In this document: piece by piece, positions 12,228 through 24,086 of the stretch
Layout: every line of letters starts with the position of its first letter
Position numbering within the stretch: the first letter of the stretch is position 1
Assembly: GCA_022385755.1 (NCBI GenBank)
Contig: MU278351.1
Location: forward strand, 499,594-563,593
Source of the DNA: Trametopsis cervina
Lineage: Eukaryota > Basidiomycota > Agaricomycetes > Polyporales > Irpicaceae
Direction of reading: 5' to 3'
Length of the DNA: 64,000 bases
Program-made: the position numbers and the translations under genes
The notes under the pieces: model-generated
Told to the model about the DNA's origin: nothing
Seen by the model: the letters and a program-made list of their open reading frames with translations, nothing else
The model's database searches: none

Positions 12228-12543
12228 AATACGTGTCTTCTGTGGATGTTGCATAGACTTTCTTGGAATCGCTATCTTGTTCTTCCTCGCCACGACTTGG
12301 TATCGTCCGCTCAAACTGAGATGCATCAGCGCGGGATGCGCATTCTATGATGGTTGATTATGCCAAACAGAGCGCCGAAGCTCGGGTCTCGGCAACTATA
12401 TAGGCTATGTAGCTTGCACTTCGTACTTAACGCGAGTACGATACACCGAACTTGCGTACCGCTGCATTTGCCCGTTCACTTCAGCAGGTGAGTCTTCCGT
12501 AAGCAATCAGTTGCTCAACCATACCGACGAATGTAGACGCACC
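12228..12543. other. Short intergenic promoter region
   Basis: 316 bases between two same-strand genes. I see no coding potential or repeat in it. Confidence 0.5.
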
Positions 12544-13949
12544 ATGGGCCTGTTCTCCACCATCCGCCGGTTCTTCTTCTTCTTGGGTCTGTTATACCCC
12601 GTCATAATAGGTCTCTTGACAGTGCCGGTTGTACAAAATCAGCAAGTAGAAGTTACTCGTTCGAGGCAGAGCTGGAACACTGATACTCCTGGTCCACAGC
12701 TTTGTATTCCAGCACAAAATACTGCCCTTCCCTCTGTTCGCAAAATTCGATCTGCCAGAGAAATATGGCTTAGCACGTACGCGTTCAATCGTCTCATACA
12801 CAGAAGTGAATATTCACTGACATACTATTCCTTCTGTTTCAGCTGGAAAGACTGCGAACCTCTACATTGACACTGCGGACAATGTCACACTCGGCGCGTG
12901 GTTCGTTCTCAACGACCCGTACCACCAGCAGCTGCGCCGCACAACCCCTACTGTGCAACCGCCCAGCCTCGAAATCATTGGGGATGCGATAGCTAACCGC
13001 CCCACGATTCTAATGCTTCATGGGAACGCCGCGTCTCGTGCTGCCGAATGGCGCGTTAACGCGTATAGCGCGTACAGCTCTAGGCTTCAAGTGAACGTTC
13101 TCGCTGTGGACTATCGCGGATTCGGAGACAGCACAGGAAACCCCGACACAGAGGGCCTCGCTCTTGACGCGTACGCCTCCTGGAACTGGCTCATAGAACA
13201 TGGTGCAAAGCCCGAAGACATCATCATCGTTGGCCACAGCCTGGGCACAGGCGTGACAGCGCAACTCGCGAAAAAGCTGGCTGCAGAGGGAGTCCAGCCC
13301 AGAGGCATTGCATTGCTCGCGCCCTTCACTAGCCTCTCGAAGCTGATTGAGACATTCTCGATCTTTGGTATCCCAGTCCTGCAACCGTTGCAAACGTTCC
13401 CCCTTGGCCTTAGTGAGTACCCCTGCAGAACTTATTTCACGGGCATTTACGATCCCCAACAGAACTGCTCAGACGCGCTCTCAATCACGAGTTCGACACA
13501 CTATCTGTAATTCAGGTTAGTACCGGTCTTATCGCTTCTTGAGTCGAAGGACCGAGGTAACATGCGCGCTATAGGACTTTAACGCGCCCACTCTGATCGC
13601 TCATTCGCAAGGCGATTTCGACATTCCCCACTCTCACTCGCAGACATTGATTGACCGACTATTGGATCCACTGCTCCCAGCAGTGACAGTCCAACTCCCA
13701 TCGGCTCCCGGCAGCCCCTTCTCGTCGGAAGACTTTGCGGCCTTTGCGAAGGCGCGGGACGATCGTCTGGCAGCCAGGAGCGCGTTGACACGGAAAACTG
13801 AGATTCCCAGCTTCGGTGTCGTAGAAGAATTCGAAGGGCACAAGGCGCCGCGTGTGGTCTACGTTGAGACATTCTGGGGTTCGCATGCTCGCGTTGGGGT
13901 GCAGGAGGGCGTGCACGACGAGATGGGGAAGCTTTTCAATTTGCTGTGA
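12544..13949 (+). CDS. Alpha/beta hydrolase, ABHD12-like, membrane anchored
   Basis: Exons 12544-12645, 12713-12776, 12843-13412, 13463-13515 and 13575-13949 give 387 aa. The N-terminus (RRFFFFLGLLYPVIIGLL) is a probable membrane anchor. The hydrolase core shows the oxyanion strand LMLHGNAASR, the strand VLAVDYRGFGDS, and the nucleophile elbow GHSLGTG with the catalytic serine. The acid is probably the Asp in SQGDFDIPH and the final His lies in FWGSHARVG. This arrangement matches ABHD12-type monoacylglycerol/lysophospholipid lipases. The known family acts on lysophospholipids or monoacylglycerols at membranes, and the exact substrate here is inference. All four introns are short and splice in phase. 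The gene lies tail to tail with the SDR gene. Confidence 0.88.
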
Positions 13950-14060
13950 GGGAAGAAACGTTTACGGGAACATTGGTTAGATGTCTGTTGTAGAATTGTG
14001 CTATTTGTACATATCACATGCCAAGCATGTGTGCGGTGATGCATCTTGTACTTTATACCC

Positions 14061-15127
14061 TTATCCCCTGCCGACGTAGGGCATCTCCGTTGCCCTGCAA
14101 ATTGATGGTCATGAACTATTCAACGAGCATCTTGGAAGCTACAAGGACGTACATGATATTGAAGGTGAGTACTGTGACATCCAGAGGAAGCCCGGCGATA
14201 TGCAGAAGACTCCGAGCAACATGTTTGGCATCAAAGGTTGGTTCTGTCTTAATTGAACCATCGGCCTGGAGAGTACCAGTTGTACTTCCTCGCCTTGTCA
14301 TAGCTGTCTGCGCGTTCCCTTCGTAACATCAACCCGTCAACAATATATTAAGCATAGAAGAGCAGCAGGACTTACCAATATCAACTTGGGTACATGCAAT
14401 GTTGTGGCTTCTTCCCTCAAGCTGGGTCGCTTTGGTCAAACCGAGAACGGCGTGTTTGGTTGCGGTATAACCAATGGCGAACGGTCGAGGTGTGTACGCC
14501 GCGATAGAGCCATTGTTGATAATTCTTCCGCCCGATGGCGATTGGGATTTGAATACCTTGAAGGCTTCGCGAGTGCAGAGGAAAATCCCAGTCAGGTTCA
14601 CATCGACCACGTTTTGGAACGTTGCGAGCGAGATGTCCTCGAGCGGTGTGGGCTTGTGGCCGATCCCTGCGTTCTTTGATATATATTGTTAGATTTCAAT
14701 GAGCATCATTGAAAATCGGCTGTGCGACATACATTGAATACAACGTCAATTCGTCCTGCAGCAATATATGTGACTGATCAGATCATGTCTCGCACTAATT
14801 CATTCGGGGAGAACCATACCAAACTTGTCTACTGCCGACTTAAAAAGCTTTATCACGGCTTCTTCGCTGGTAACATCGCCCTGTATCAACAGAACTTTCT
14901 CGGGATCCGGACATTGAGCCTGCGTTTCCTGCAGGAGTTCAAGTCGTCGTGCGAACAGGACAACGGACCAGCCTCCTTGAGCAAATGTGATTGCGGTGAC
15001 CTGACCAATGCCTAGAGAAAAGTTCTCGCGTCTTTAGCGAGACATACCTGGAGTATTTGGACTGTGTGAACTCACCAGAGGATGCTCCAGTGATAACTGC
15101 GACCTTAGACTCGTTCGTTTCGGCCAT
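14061..15127 (-). CDS. Short-chain dehydrogenase/reductase (classical SDR)
   Basis: The start is at 15127 ([18 protein letters not shown]). Spliced exons give roughly 290 aa. The NAD(P)-binding motif TGASSGIGQ is split by the first intron. The acidic position after strand 2 is replaced by FARRLE, suggesting NADP preference. The NNAG motif is split by another intron (VFN/NAGIG). The catalytic serine lies in NNGSIAAY and the Tyr-Lys pair in YTATKHA, so the active site is intact. The C-terminus after the last intron reads [14 protein letters not shown], typical of this fungal SDR subgroup. Reading straight through that intron would instead add an unrelated tail and stop at 14116. It is a cytosolic oxidoreductase of unknown substrate. 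The frame was supported by five phase-consistent introns. Confidence 0.88.
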
Positions 15128-16678
15128 TCTGACTTGCTGCAGTTGCTTGAAGAACGGTGCTGAAGAAAGTCGACCGTGTAGTTCAGTTACGAACCTTGAA
15201 ACGACGCTGCGACCAACCGGTCCATCCGAATTTTGGCTTTCGCCTTTCTTATACGACTAGAGACGGTACAATGGTCTCGCAATCTGAAACAGAAGTCAAG
15301 TCATCGGTACGGTATTCGGGCCTTCGGTGCGAAGTTGGTCTACGGCTAGATGCGGGCCGGAGTACAGAATCGTCCTGCCGCACCTCCGCAGTACGTCATC
15401 GCGCGGAAACACGCCTGGCAGCCGCACCATGAACAATTACAGAAAACGATACTTAGACCACTACCACCACCACCGACTCATTAATCCCCAAATCTTCACG
15501 AGTCACTCGCCCCTTACAATTCATAATGCCTGCACGATCATGGTCATCCAGAATTGGTCTCCTCTTCCAAACACCCCTGGTGCCTACGGAAAACGAGACG
15601 CAAATCAAAAGACCAGTGGATATACCTATGATGGATATGTCACCTTCAGCCTCGAGAGCACCATCTGTGAGTTACTCATCTCTCTTGTCTGCACCTGGAT
15701 GAAACTGAACTCGATCAAAGGAGAGGTCACGGTCAAGCCTGGACAGTAACTTCTCTGCCGGGTTGGACTCCTCCTGGCTATCCTCAGCAAGCCATCCTAC
15801 CACCGCTTAATACTCTTTTGGAAACATGAACGAAGTGCGTTTTGATCTGCCAGAATTCTTATCGTATCTGACAAGCTCTTAGTCCTAATGCCTATAGACG
15901 ACTTAATACCCTATTCTTGCGTTTCGACGCTTTGAACCCCTACTGCATAATCCGTCCATTAGTCCGCTGCAACTCTCATTCCCCCGCATATTCCGCAACT
16001 TCTCGTAACAGATATCCATCCTTCCCATTATCTATTCTATATAATGCTTAATGATAATAATAAACACTTGCAAAGATACACCAACCCGACGCCACTCTCT
16101 AAATGCTAACGCCATGCCACGATACCAATATATACGACAAGATCCGCCTTCTACCCGGTTACCAATCAGTGAAATTGAAGAAGACAAACACCCCTCTCCC
16201 GTGAGTCGCCCTGCCTTGAGCTGGACACCATCATGCCTCGACCCCGACTTCTTCCCACCACTGCGAACACCTAGACCACGATCGAAACACTAGCACGTCC
16301 CGCCGTATCGACGTCCGTGTGCCATAATGCGCGAAGTCGAAGACTGGCTAGCAGGCTAAAATGTTCCACGCTGCTGCGACACCCGGGACAGCAGGTCGAG
16401 CAATCATAGCGCACGCTTTGGCTGCGGCTTCGCTGAGAGCCGAAGAAGGATGGTAGGCGGAAGGTATGTTGGTGAGATTGTGAGAGTAGACCCGTGTGTG
16501 AAGGACCAACCAAAGAGAGAGTGCGGTGGCGTAGTCTATGGAGTGCGCCCGAGGATATGCAACAAAGACTGCGGAGGTCGAGTGCTCAGCGAGAGTCGAT
16601 CGTGTAATTTGGGTATTGAGCAGTGTGCAGGGTGCAGGGTGTGCCGTACTCTTCCTGAACGTCGACTTGGTGTATGGT
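15128..16678. other. Gene-poor stretch, start of a sparse island
   Basis: Contains open frames up to 140 codons (15327-15749 on +) without family resemblance, and low-complexity C-rich and A-rich tracts. No gene, tRNA or transposon end could be supported. Confidence 0.45.
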
Positions 16679-16837
16679 TCAGAAGAATACAACGCCAATA
16701 GAGCTGGCCCCAGATTTGATAACCGAGGCCGACCCGGCCTCCTGAGGGGGAGAGGGCCCTGCTGAGCCGAGACTCTGTGGGCGGTTCGCATTGGTTGGGA
16801 ACGAGGATGAGGTGATCGTTTTGAGCATGCTAGACAT
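16679..16837 (-). CDS. Small ORF A, 52 aa, member of a putative C-terminally conserved peptide family
   Basis: ATG at 16837 and TGA at 16679, uninterrupted. The peptide begins MSSMLKTITSSSF, has a Ser/Pro/Gly-rich middle (AGPSPPQEAG) and ends VIKSGASSIGVVFF. The end aligns with ORF B (VIKTTASANGAVLF), sharing V-I-K, A-S, G, V and the final F directly before the stop. There is no signal peptide and no CaaX cysteine. A TATA box lies at 16939-16944, about 100 bases upstream on the same strand, followed by CT-rich leader sequence, as in short highly transcribed fungal genes. Function unknown. It was called because of the shared C-terminus and promoter layout rather than length, so expression is unproven. 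Confidence 0.5.
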   Translation of the reverse strand: MSSMLKTITSSSFPTNANRPQSLGSAGPSPPQEAGSASVIKSGASSIGVVFF

Positions 16838-19273
16838 GATAAGATAGGAGCTCGAGCTTGCGGAGTGGGTCTGCGTGTGGGCTATGTCCAGGGGCGAAAG
16901 AGCTTGGGCTGCTGTCGGCTGACAGGTTCGTTCAACCCTTTATACAGCCAAAGCAGGACCCTGACCGGAAGATACAAGCTGCTCGGCGTCTTCAAGCGTC
17001 TTCAATGCCATAATCTAACTAGACTTGTCCTTGAGCGATGTTGCCAATCAAACTACCCAGCGCATATATCAGGACGGTACAACAGAGATAGCTTGATGGA
17101 TTCTGAAATAGGGGGAAGAGCGCTGATACTCACCAGATCATAGCTAAGCCCAGGTCCAGCATCGACGATGATAGGACAGAGGCACGGTGTCGGTATGCGC
17201 CACCTGACGAAGCTTGTTGCGGTTTGGTGTATTGTTCTTGGTATACATCCGTTAAGATTACTCGGGCCATCGTACCATCGAAGACATGGGAAACGTACCG
17301 CTTCCTATCTCCGGTATAACAATCCTTAAGTCGGCATCTCATTCCTAGGCAGCTTGCGTTTCTGCGGCTGAGAGTCTCTCAAAGAGCTGAACGCACTTGA
17401 GACGTCAATACTGGTGAAATTGCCCTGTGGCAGACCGTAAACGTACCCATGCACGACTCCCGGATGGAGAACGTCCGCTTTTCAACATACTCAGGGCGTG
17501 CTTGGGTTGTATGGCGAGGATAACGTCTATCAGGTTTTGCAGGTGATCAACGTAGTGGCTGCACAAACATCACAAGCCCGGCCATAATCACGGGCGCCTT
17601 TTAGCCTTCACTCTTTCCCGTCGTCCACGATGTTGGCGGTAAGTACCTCTCCCAAGCTCGAGTTTGTCATACCAAGATACTGATATCTGGATATAGTGCG
17701 GATAATATTACAGATGCTATGTATTTCGGGTGCTCTTCCTGTCACTGGCTGCGCCCCGTGCACCCACAGCTTGAAAGGTGTGCAGCATCTACTGATAGAT
17801 TTCATCAGCTAAGCAACCATACTGCTCGGGTCTCGGGTCGATGAATATGACGCGATTATGCACAACGTAAGGCACGTATTTTCTATTCTCTGCACTTGTC
17901 CACCCAGCCTTGTCTACAAGTGACGGTTCCCATCCGTCCATGAATATCACTGCCTTCAATCTGCGTCCATTCCCCGGAAAGATCCTCGCAGGCCTCAAGT
18001 GGCTATGCCATCCAGCGCACGCAGTAGATATGTCATTCGATCGAGGATCAGGAACGTATTCATTCTCCAGTTTCGCCAAACATAGGCATATATTCTCAAC
18101 GACGAAGCTCGGGATGCTGTTCCGTCCCCAGTTCCTTGCCCAATTATCGGGATGTCCACCAACTCGCATGCAGCTTGGTCCTGACAGTCGCATTAAGAAG
18201 TGTCGCTCAATTCCGAGGCCGGTCTCGTTGCGATCGGCTCTCTAGGTCCGTGACATGTTATACTCTTCACCGTTATACCACGCTGACATGACAAAGACCT
18301 ATCGCGCCACTCCACCCGGGCCTCAGGGACGTTGCCGGTGCATATATCCTTTCATCTTAGGATGATAGGAGGGTATTGGATTCACCCTACGGCCGGCGGA
18401 TCTCCCCCGCTGGTAGCAAGTCTGGCCATTCGCTCTCGAATGACTGCGCATGTGAGTACTCTACTAGTTCATCATGGAGATGCATGCACGCGCGAGACAT
18501 ATACGATACCGGGCTTTGAACCTTAATGTTATTGGCCACCAACTATCGTGACTGTAGAAATGTTAGGAAGCAGCAGCGCAATGATGTCGCCCCTGGAGGG
18601 GAGACGGCACAATAATAAGACGCTACTATGACGGGGTTGTCGTAAATGTGATGTCGTTCTGGAGGAGCACGTCAATCTCATGAATTTGACCGAGTTCTGC
18701 TTGTATACTTGATCCTGAAAAACTAACATTGATGTGTTCTCATAGGCTCATCTCCTGAGGTACGGCGGTACTAACCGCATTGCCCCTGACCAAAATAATT
18801 ACATAAAACATTCATTACGAGTCCCAGTGCTCTACTGGATGACAAGATGTGAGTACTAGGCTTCTTCTGTGATACATGGTAACTAAGGTGAAAACAACAA
18901 TGTCCGGCCCAGAACCATGATACTGGGACATCATTAAGCATTACGATATAGATAGGTATGGTGAGTGCGCAGCAGAGGAGGACTATATGCATGATGAAAG
19001 AGAAAAAGAGAATTGACAAAACAACCATAGGATCCAAGGAGGTGATGAATAACGATATCAGGAAGCGGAATTTCTAGGTGTCCACCAGGGAGATGGAGAA
19101 AGCAGATGCGCCCTTTGAAGCTCGCATCGAGGACGTTCGTGTACACTGACGCGACTATCTGTGAGTGCCTGTAGGATGGGGCGCGCAATTAGCATCGCTC
19201 ACTGTGGTCACGAATACGGGAGCACGAACTAACCTGTGCACAACGCCAGGCAGACATCAATTTGAGGCGATGC
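16838..19273. other. Gene-poor stretch between small ORFs A and B
   Basis: Apart from the TATA box at 16939 I could not support any gene. The longest frame, minus 17789-18193 (134 codons), has plausible amino-acid composition but no recognised motif, no homologous exons around it, and an overlapping open frame on the other strand. Confidence 0.4.
16939..16944 (-). promoter_or_regulatory. TATA box of small ORF A
   Basis: TATAAA on the minus strand, within GCTGTATAAAGGGTTG, about 100 bases before the ATG of small ORF A. Confidence 0.45.
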
Positions 19274-19408
19274 CTAGAAGAGCACTGCACCATTCGCGCT
19301 CGCTGTGGTCTTTATGACGTCCTGGCTCGATGGACCCCCTGTAGGGGGATTGGTGGGCTTGGAAGCCGGAGCGGATGCGTTGCGCACAGCGAAGGATGCA
19401 GTCGACAT
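19274..19408 (-). CDS. Small ORF B, 44 aa, member of a putative C-terminally conserved peptide family
   Basis: ATG at 19408 and TAG at 19274, no intron. The peptide starts MSTASFAVRNASAPASK, continues with PTNPPTGGPSSQ and ends DVIKTTASANGAVLF. The last nine residues match ORF C (ASTNGAVLF) at eight positions, and the last fourteen resemble ORF A. The upstream frame is open further (to 19573), but the sequence before 19408 reads as leader DNA. It is CT-rich, and a strong TATAAAAAGG box sits at 19541-19550, so transcription should begin downstream of that. No signal peptide, membrane segment or cysteine. Function unknown. Confidence 0.55.
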   Translation of the reverse strand: MSTASFAVRNASAPASKPTNPPTGGPSSQDVIKTTASANGAVLF

Positions 19409-20811
19409 GATAATTAGGTGAGAGGGATACGTGTGTCTGCCTGAATGTGTATGCAGCGTTGACTGAGGCGAGGCGCAAGGACCTGGATGAGAGGACGGCG
19501 AGGAGCGAAAGCTATACTGGCCATATCGTAACCAGCAAGACCTTTTTATACCACACCGCCCACCACAGGACACCGAACGAATTTGGTGAAACAGTGATAA
19601 ACTGACGAAGTCATCAAAGAGCGGCTCCGGCGTCGTCCTCGGTACACTCGCCCAAGACGCGGGAACGAATATGCCCTAAGACCGCTCTGTCCAGAAGCGC
19701 GAATGCCAGCGAAGCCAGATACAGTGTACGTCAATTTCGAATGTGCCTTGCGCTGCTGCTGTTCTGTCAGTTCGCCCATCATCACAGCTCATGTTCGGCG
19801 AGTTGGCTGTGCGGGGGGAATTGGCCCGAAATCTTAGATTCGGCGAAGAATTCATGGGATCACAGCAATTTGTGACAGATCTCGTACCGTTAGAGTAGGG
19901 CGGCTATCCACGTGGCTATCCTTAGCCCCTCACACTGTATGCGAGTACGCTCCCTGATGCATTGCGTCCCTTCTTTTAGGCCCGGAATCCGCAAGCATAC
20001 GATTTGCGATGATTTTAGCCCTCCACGGCGAAACACATTATTCAGCGACTGTTTCTGCCAGTCATTTTGCGTCTTACTCAGGTTTCTGAACCTGTGTTAT
20101 TCGCGGCGTCCGGGGAACCCGCAGCAAAAGATTCAGACGTGTGAAGAGCAAAGTGTCCCAGCTACTGGTATGTCAGTCCTGCTTGCAGTAATTCCTTCTC
20201 CTTCATCTGTTGTAAGAGCAGTAACATGCATTGCCATAGATTGTGGAAGTCGATCACTGCGGGACGCTTGCGCGGGCTTTTCCATAACATTCACGGTGTA
20301 TTAGAGCTTCCGTCTGCACGGACAGCTTTTGCATCTTCTAGGTCTAATGGTGAGATTCATTGCCCCTGGTGCCGAATTAGCCTCGGCGTTGCTCGCCATT
20401 CAATAATATATGTCGAGCGCAGTCCATCTTTTCTATTGCTCGTTCCGCAGACCTCGGCTGATATTAGTGGGCGGATTCAGGGCGAGGGTATGTTCGCTAT
20501 GGCACGGCTACCTTCCATCTAGCGTGGGCAACTGCCTATTGAAGATGGAATATTTACCTGATTGCGAGATGCTGCAACAGAGCGAGAACAAAGATATACC
20601 AATGCGGCAACATTCCGCATCATGGAAACCATCAACCAGGGTTTCGTATCATGGAGCTGCTGTTAGGGCGACTTTTCTCTCGCTCGCTAACCAGTTGCGC
20701 GTCGCATTCAAATTTCACGCTTTGATCAGGCCGTTAGTATAGCAGACCGCCGGCTTGGGTGTGGCAGGCTGTTTCAATGTAGGCGTGCACCGCTCTACAC
20801 CCGTCCTCAGC
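19409..20811. other. Gene-poor stretch left of the MITE
   Basis: Overlapping frames at 19912-20304, 20226-20522 and 20410-20742 on + have no recognisable domain and no conserved order. I cannot support a gene here. The TATA box of ORF B lies at its left end. Confidence 0.4.
19545..19550 (-). promoter_or_regulatory. TATA box of small ORF B
   Basis: TATAAA (in GTGGTATAAAAAGGTC on the minus strand), 137 bases before the ATG of small ORF B. Confidence 0.5.
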
Positions 20812-20820
20812 CTCACTGAG

Positions 20821-20845
20821 TGACTATCCGTAAGGATTTAGAACA
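20821..20845 (+). repeat. Left terminal inverted repeat of the MITE
   Basis: 25 bases identical to the reverse complement of 21237-21261. A second ATTTAGAACA-type copy follows directly (near 20850). Confidence 0.85.
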
Positions 20846-21236
20846 TGATTTAGAACACGAACTGGGTTTGAAATGTGTGACCACTTTAGATCTTCTAAAC
20901 CGTAAGGCACGTCGTCAAGGATCTAGAAAGTATTTAGAACTGGTATGTACGACGCTCAGTGCCAGCAAGCGAAGGGATGCCGATGATGCGTCGGGATTCT
21001 TACGTCACATCGTGTGCGGGATCTGATCCGACTGCCCATATGAGGCATCGTTACAGCACCCGAAGGGCGTCTAAGGATTTAGAAACGAGCAAGCGATTTG
21101 GATGTGGTGGGCCCTCCAGCATCCAGATTTAAGGTTTAGAACACGTCCGAGCCTTTACCGACGACTTTAGAAAGCGCGTCGGACTTTGAAAATGTCACGC
21201 TTTCATCTAGATTATGTTCTAAATCCCTAGCAACCG

Positions 21237-21261
21237 TGTTCTAAATCCTTACGGATAGTCA
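21237..21261 (-). repeat. Right terminal inverted repeat of the MITE
   Basis: Inverted copy of the left end. A further GTTCTAAATCCCTAG unit lies just inside it (near 21216-21230). Confidence 0.85.
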
Positions 21262-21269
21262 CTCACTGA

Positions 21270-22542
21270 CAGCTCATTTGTGTCAAGGTCAGATGGCGCA
21301 GCAAGGGATTTTCGCCCATCGCGCGTTTGTTTCAGGATGAATTGAAAGTAAGGAACAGGAAGACTCGAAGCACTGCAAGCGCCTCGAGCCAAGGCAGGCA
21401 CTCGAACGCTCGTGGCGTTCTCACACAGCGAGACCAGGGACATCAGCGGGCCCCATCTTGGCAATACAAATTGCGCACTCGGCTTTCCCAGTCTGTGCTC
21501 AAGTTTATCAATCCGGCCCTGTCAACGTCACCGTGCGAGGGATACGGCGCACGACACCAAATGTGCATAACCGAAATATCGTTTCCCGTTGGCCGTAGCG
21601 GCCGCAGATGATGAAGCTCTCACCTGGCGGTGACCATGTGGGTCCTGGAATATTGCGGTGGGAATGCCTACCACAGAAGGTGTCCTTTGACACCGCTCTC
21701 GGTGAAACGTCTTCCGCGCAGACAGGAATACAGAGAAGTCTTGCCAAAAGTTGGTCCTCGTCGGCGATATATGCGTTTCATCCAGGCTGGACGTCCTTCT
21801 GAACTTATTGTCCAGCATCCAGCTTGGAAGCAGCCCTTCTCCGATGTCTAGACAAGGTCTCGCTGCTTAGCGGCTGCCTCTGGCATTTCCGTGTTGAAAT
21901 GGGTCTAGAACGTATAGTTTGCTCCACGTCGGATATGTGATGTTCTTCAGAACAGGTGTTGGGGATGTGCATCTGCGAAGTCGCACGCCGTCGAAGGAGC
22001 ATCTGTCTGTGAACATAAGTACATCAGATCGGTCAGTGAATGCATGAATGGCCGAGCAGCTTGTGCATGCGTGCTCGTAAGCTGAACTGCCAGATTGAGT
22101 GGACGTCTATTCATAATTGTTGCAAATTAGGGCGTGGAGTGGCCAGATGAGCTGCTATTGATTTCCGTTGCAAACTGCTGCCAGTTGTGAGTGGTCATGC
22201 GCTCATAAGTGGTTTGCTCGATGCACACACGAAGGATGTAGAGCCCGAACAAACTACACGGTATGCTTGACCCCGGCGTGTTGGTCGACCGGCGGCATTA
22301 AACAAGATGGATGGGGTAAATTTGACCTAGGAGTTTAGACATCGTTCAATGCTTGTAACAAGTCCGAACGATAGGAGACGAGCAACGTGCTTGCGGTGTA
22401 CGTATACGCGTCAAGATTGTGGGTTGCTTATGCAATCCTTTAACTTGTGATTTCAATTGGCTACGTTTTCTAGGTTCGTGTTGTATTGTTATGTTACATT
22501 CCTAGTAATGGGCGTATCTTCTGTCCGTAGACGAACATGCCG
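21270..22542. other. Gene-poor stretch right of the MITE
   Basis: Both strands carry frames of 60-96 codons around 21330-21850 that overlap one another and show no family signature. No element ends or RNA genes seen. Confidence 0.4.
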
Positions 22543-24086
22543 TCAGTCAATTCTAACAACTAGTTTCCCGCTGTGATGCAAAGCAGCTACATAAGTCCAC
22601 GGATCACGCGAGGTGATTAACAACAATGGAAAACCCACATATTCTCGTCCGCTTCCATCACTTTGTGTGCGTCTTGGATCTTCTCCAGCGGGAACACTTC
22701 GTGGATGTATGTACGCAGCTTGCCGGAGCCTGTGCTGCCCGTGATCTCCCTCAGAGCTTCCGTTTCGAACCTACGCAAGGGCAGATGCAAATTTTATATC
22801 ACCGTCGAATGGCGATCATCGCGGGAGTGCAAGACGCGGGAGCCCGTGCGAGACGTACCTCCTAATCAAGTCTGCCTGATATTCTGCTGAGCGGCTCCGA
22901 AGCGTAGAGCCCTGAATTCGGAGGCGTTTGTACAAGATGGGACGAATGTCCACGTTATCAACAATGTTTCCTGCCAGCGTACGCGTCCATCAGCATCAAG
23001 CAGTGATGCGTCCATCCGGGAATGGAGAGCACAACAACAGGCCAAGCGGAACTTACCGCTGAGACTAGCGAGGATAGTCATTCGGCCATCCTTGGTTAGA
23101 GACTCGATGTTCTGGTGCCAGTGGGTTCTTCCGACGAAATCTATAATGACATCAACGCCTTTACCGTCCGTGATCTTCTTGATCTCGACTGCAAAGTCTT
23201 GGGTCTTGTAGTTGACGCCGTGAGTAGCGCCGCTGGCCATTTGCGATAGGAATAAGATTTTCTCCGCGGTAGACGTCGTAGCCGTGACCGTTTGGCTGTA
23301 AAAACCAGACGTTGTGAGGACCATGAATGTGCACTATAAGGTTTACGCACGCGCCAAAGAGACGAGCGAGCTGGATAGCAGCCATACCCACGCCAGACGC
23401 GCCCGCGTGCACAAGCACATCTTCGCCCCTCTTGAACTCAGGGATGATAATCAGAGCCTGGAAAGCTAGAGAGAAGAACCATAACCACCGTGAGTACGCA
23501 TTCGTGAGATCCCCCGGTCCGATGGTGAACGTCCGAGGAAGCAGCGGCTCGAAGACACACCTGTGAGGTAGTTTTCCGGAATACTGGCGGCCTCTTCCCA
23601 GGTGAGGTGCTTGGGCTTGGGCAACAGATGTGTTTCCAGTACACAGATGTACTCTGCGTAAGCGCCCTAGAGCACGGGGACATTTATAAGCAACCCATCC
23701 TGCTTCCGCGTGAGCGCACGCAAACTTACGCCTGCTACGAGACCCATCACTTCATCGCCCACGAGCCATCTTGGGCCACAACCCTCTGCGCGCTCCAAGA
23801 CGATGCCAGAGAACTCGACGCCGAGGGTCTCTGGTGCACCTGGTGGTAGGGGATAGCCACCGTTGCGTTGGTAGATGTCCATTCGGTTCAGGCCGAAAGC
23901 CTTGATCTAGGGATGGAGAATTCGAACGCGTACATGATGCGAGAGCACACGGAGATAAAGATGGTGTGTACGTACCTGTACGAGGATTTCTCCCCGTTTA
24001 GGGGAGGGCTTCTCTATCTCGCCTATGTAGAGGTTCTCGGCAGGCCCTTTGCCGTCCTTGACGATCACTGCTCTCATGGTAGGCAT
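22543..24086 (-). CDS. NADPH:quinone oxidoreductase, zinc-independent MDR family (PIG3-like)
   Basis: The start is probably the MPTMRAVIVKDGKGP methionine at 24086; an in-frame ATG at 24119 is an alternative. About eight exons splice in phase to roughly 340 aa. Visible parts are the N-terminal GroES-like domain (GLNRMDIYQRNGGYPLPPGA, LGVEFSGIV, VGDEVMGLVAGGAYAEY), the nucleotide-binding motif HAGASGVGMAAIQLARLFGA, VDVIIDFVG, and the C-terminal VFPLEKIQDAHKVMEAD. Structural zinc cysteines are absent, as in the quinone reductase branch. The family reduces quinones or enones with NADPH in the cytosol. The last exon, ending GKLVVRID at 22543, was chosen over reading through the donor, which would end WVFHCC. 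It is the only clearly recognisable enzyme gene in the sparse 15-27.7 kb region. Confidence 0.88.

Larger units (their letters stand above)
20820..21261. mobile_element. Non-autonomous DNA transposon (MITE), 442 bp
   Basis: Perfect terminal inverted repeats begin TGACTATCCGTAAGGATTTA and continue to 25 matching bases at both ends (20821-20845 and 21237-21261). Eight-base direct repeats CTCACTGA flank the element at 20812-20819 and 21262-21269, as expected for a target-site duplication. An 8-bp duplication points to the hAT superfamily. Inside each end the motif ATTTAGAAC recurs several times, and related TTTAGAA copies occur in the middle (near 20932, 21077, 21133 and 21165). There is no transposase frame, so it must have been mobilised in trans. 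Both TIRs and the TSDs look intact, suggesting a recent insertion. Confidence 0.85.

Noticed and set aside
15327..15749. 140-codon plus-strand frame
   Set aside because: No family resemblance, and it crosses a plausible splice donor near 15667 without a partner exon.
17789..18193. 134-codon minus-strand frame
   Set aside because: Natural-looking composition but no motif, no supporting exons and an equally open overlapping frame on the other strand.
16679..19408. Small ORFs A and B as mating pheromone precursors
   Set aside because: They lack the C-terminal CaaX cysteine needed for farnesylated basidiomycete pheromones, and no pheromone receptor lies nearby.
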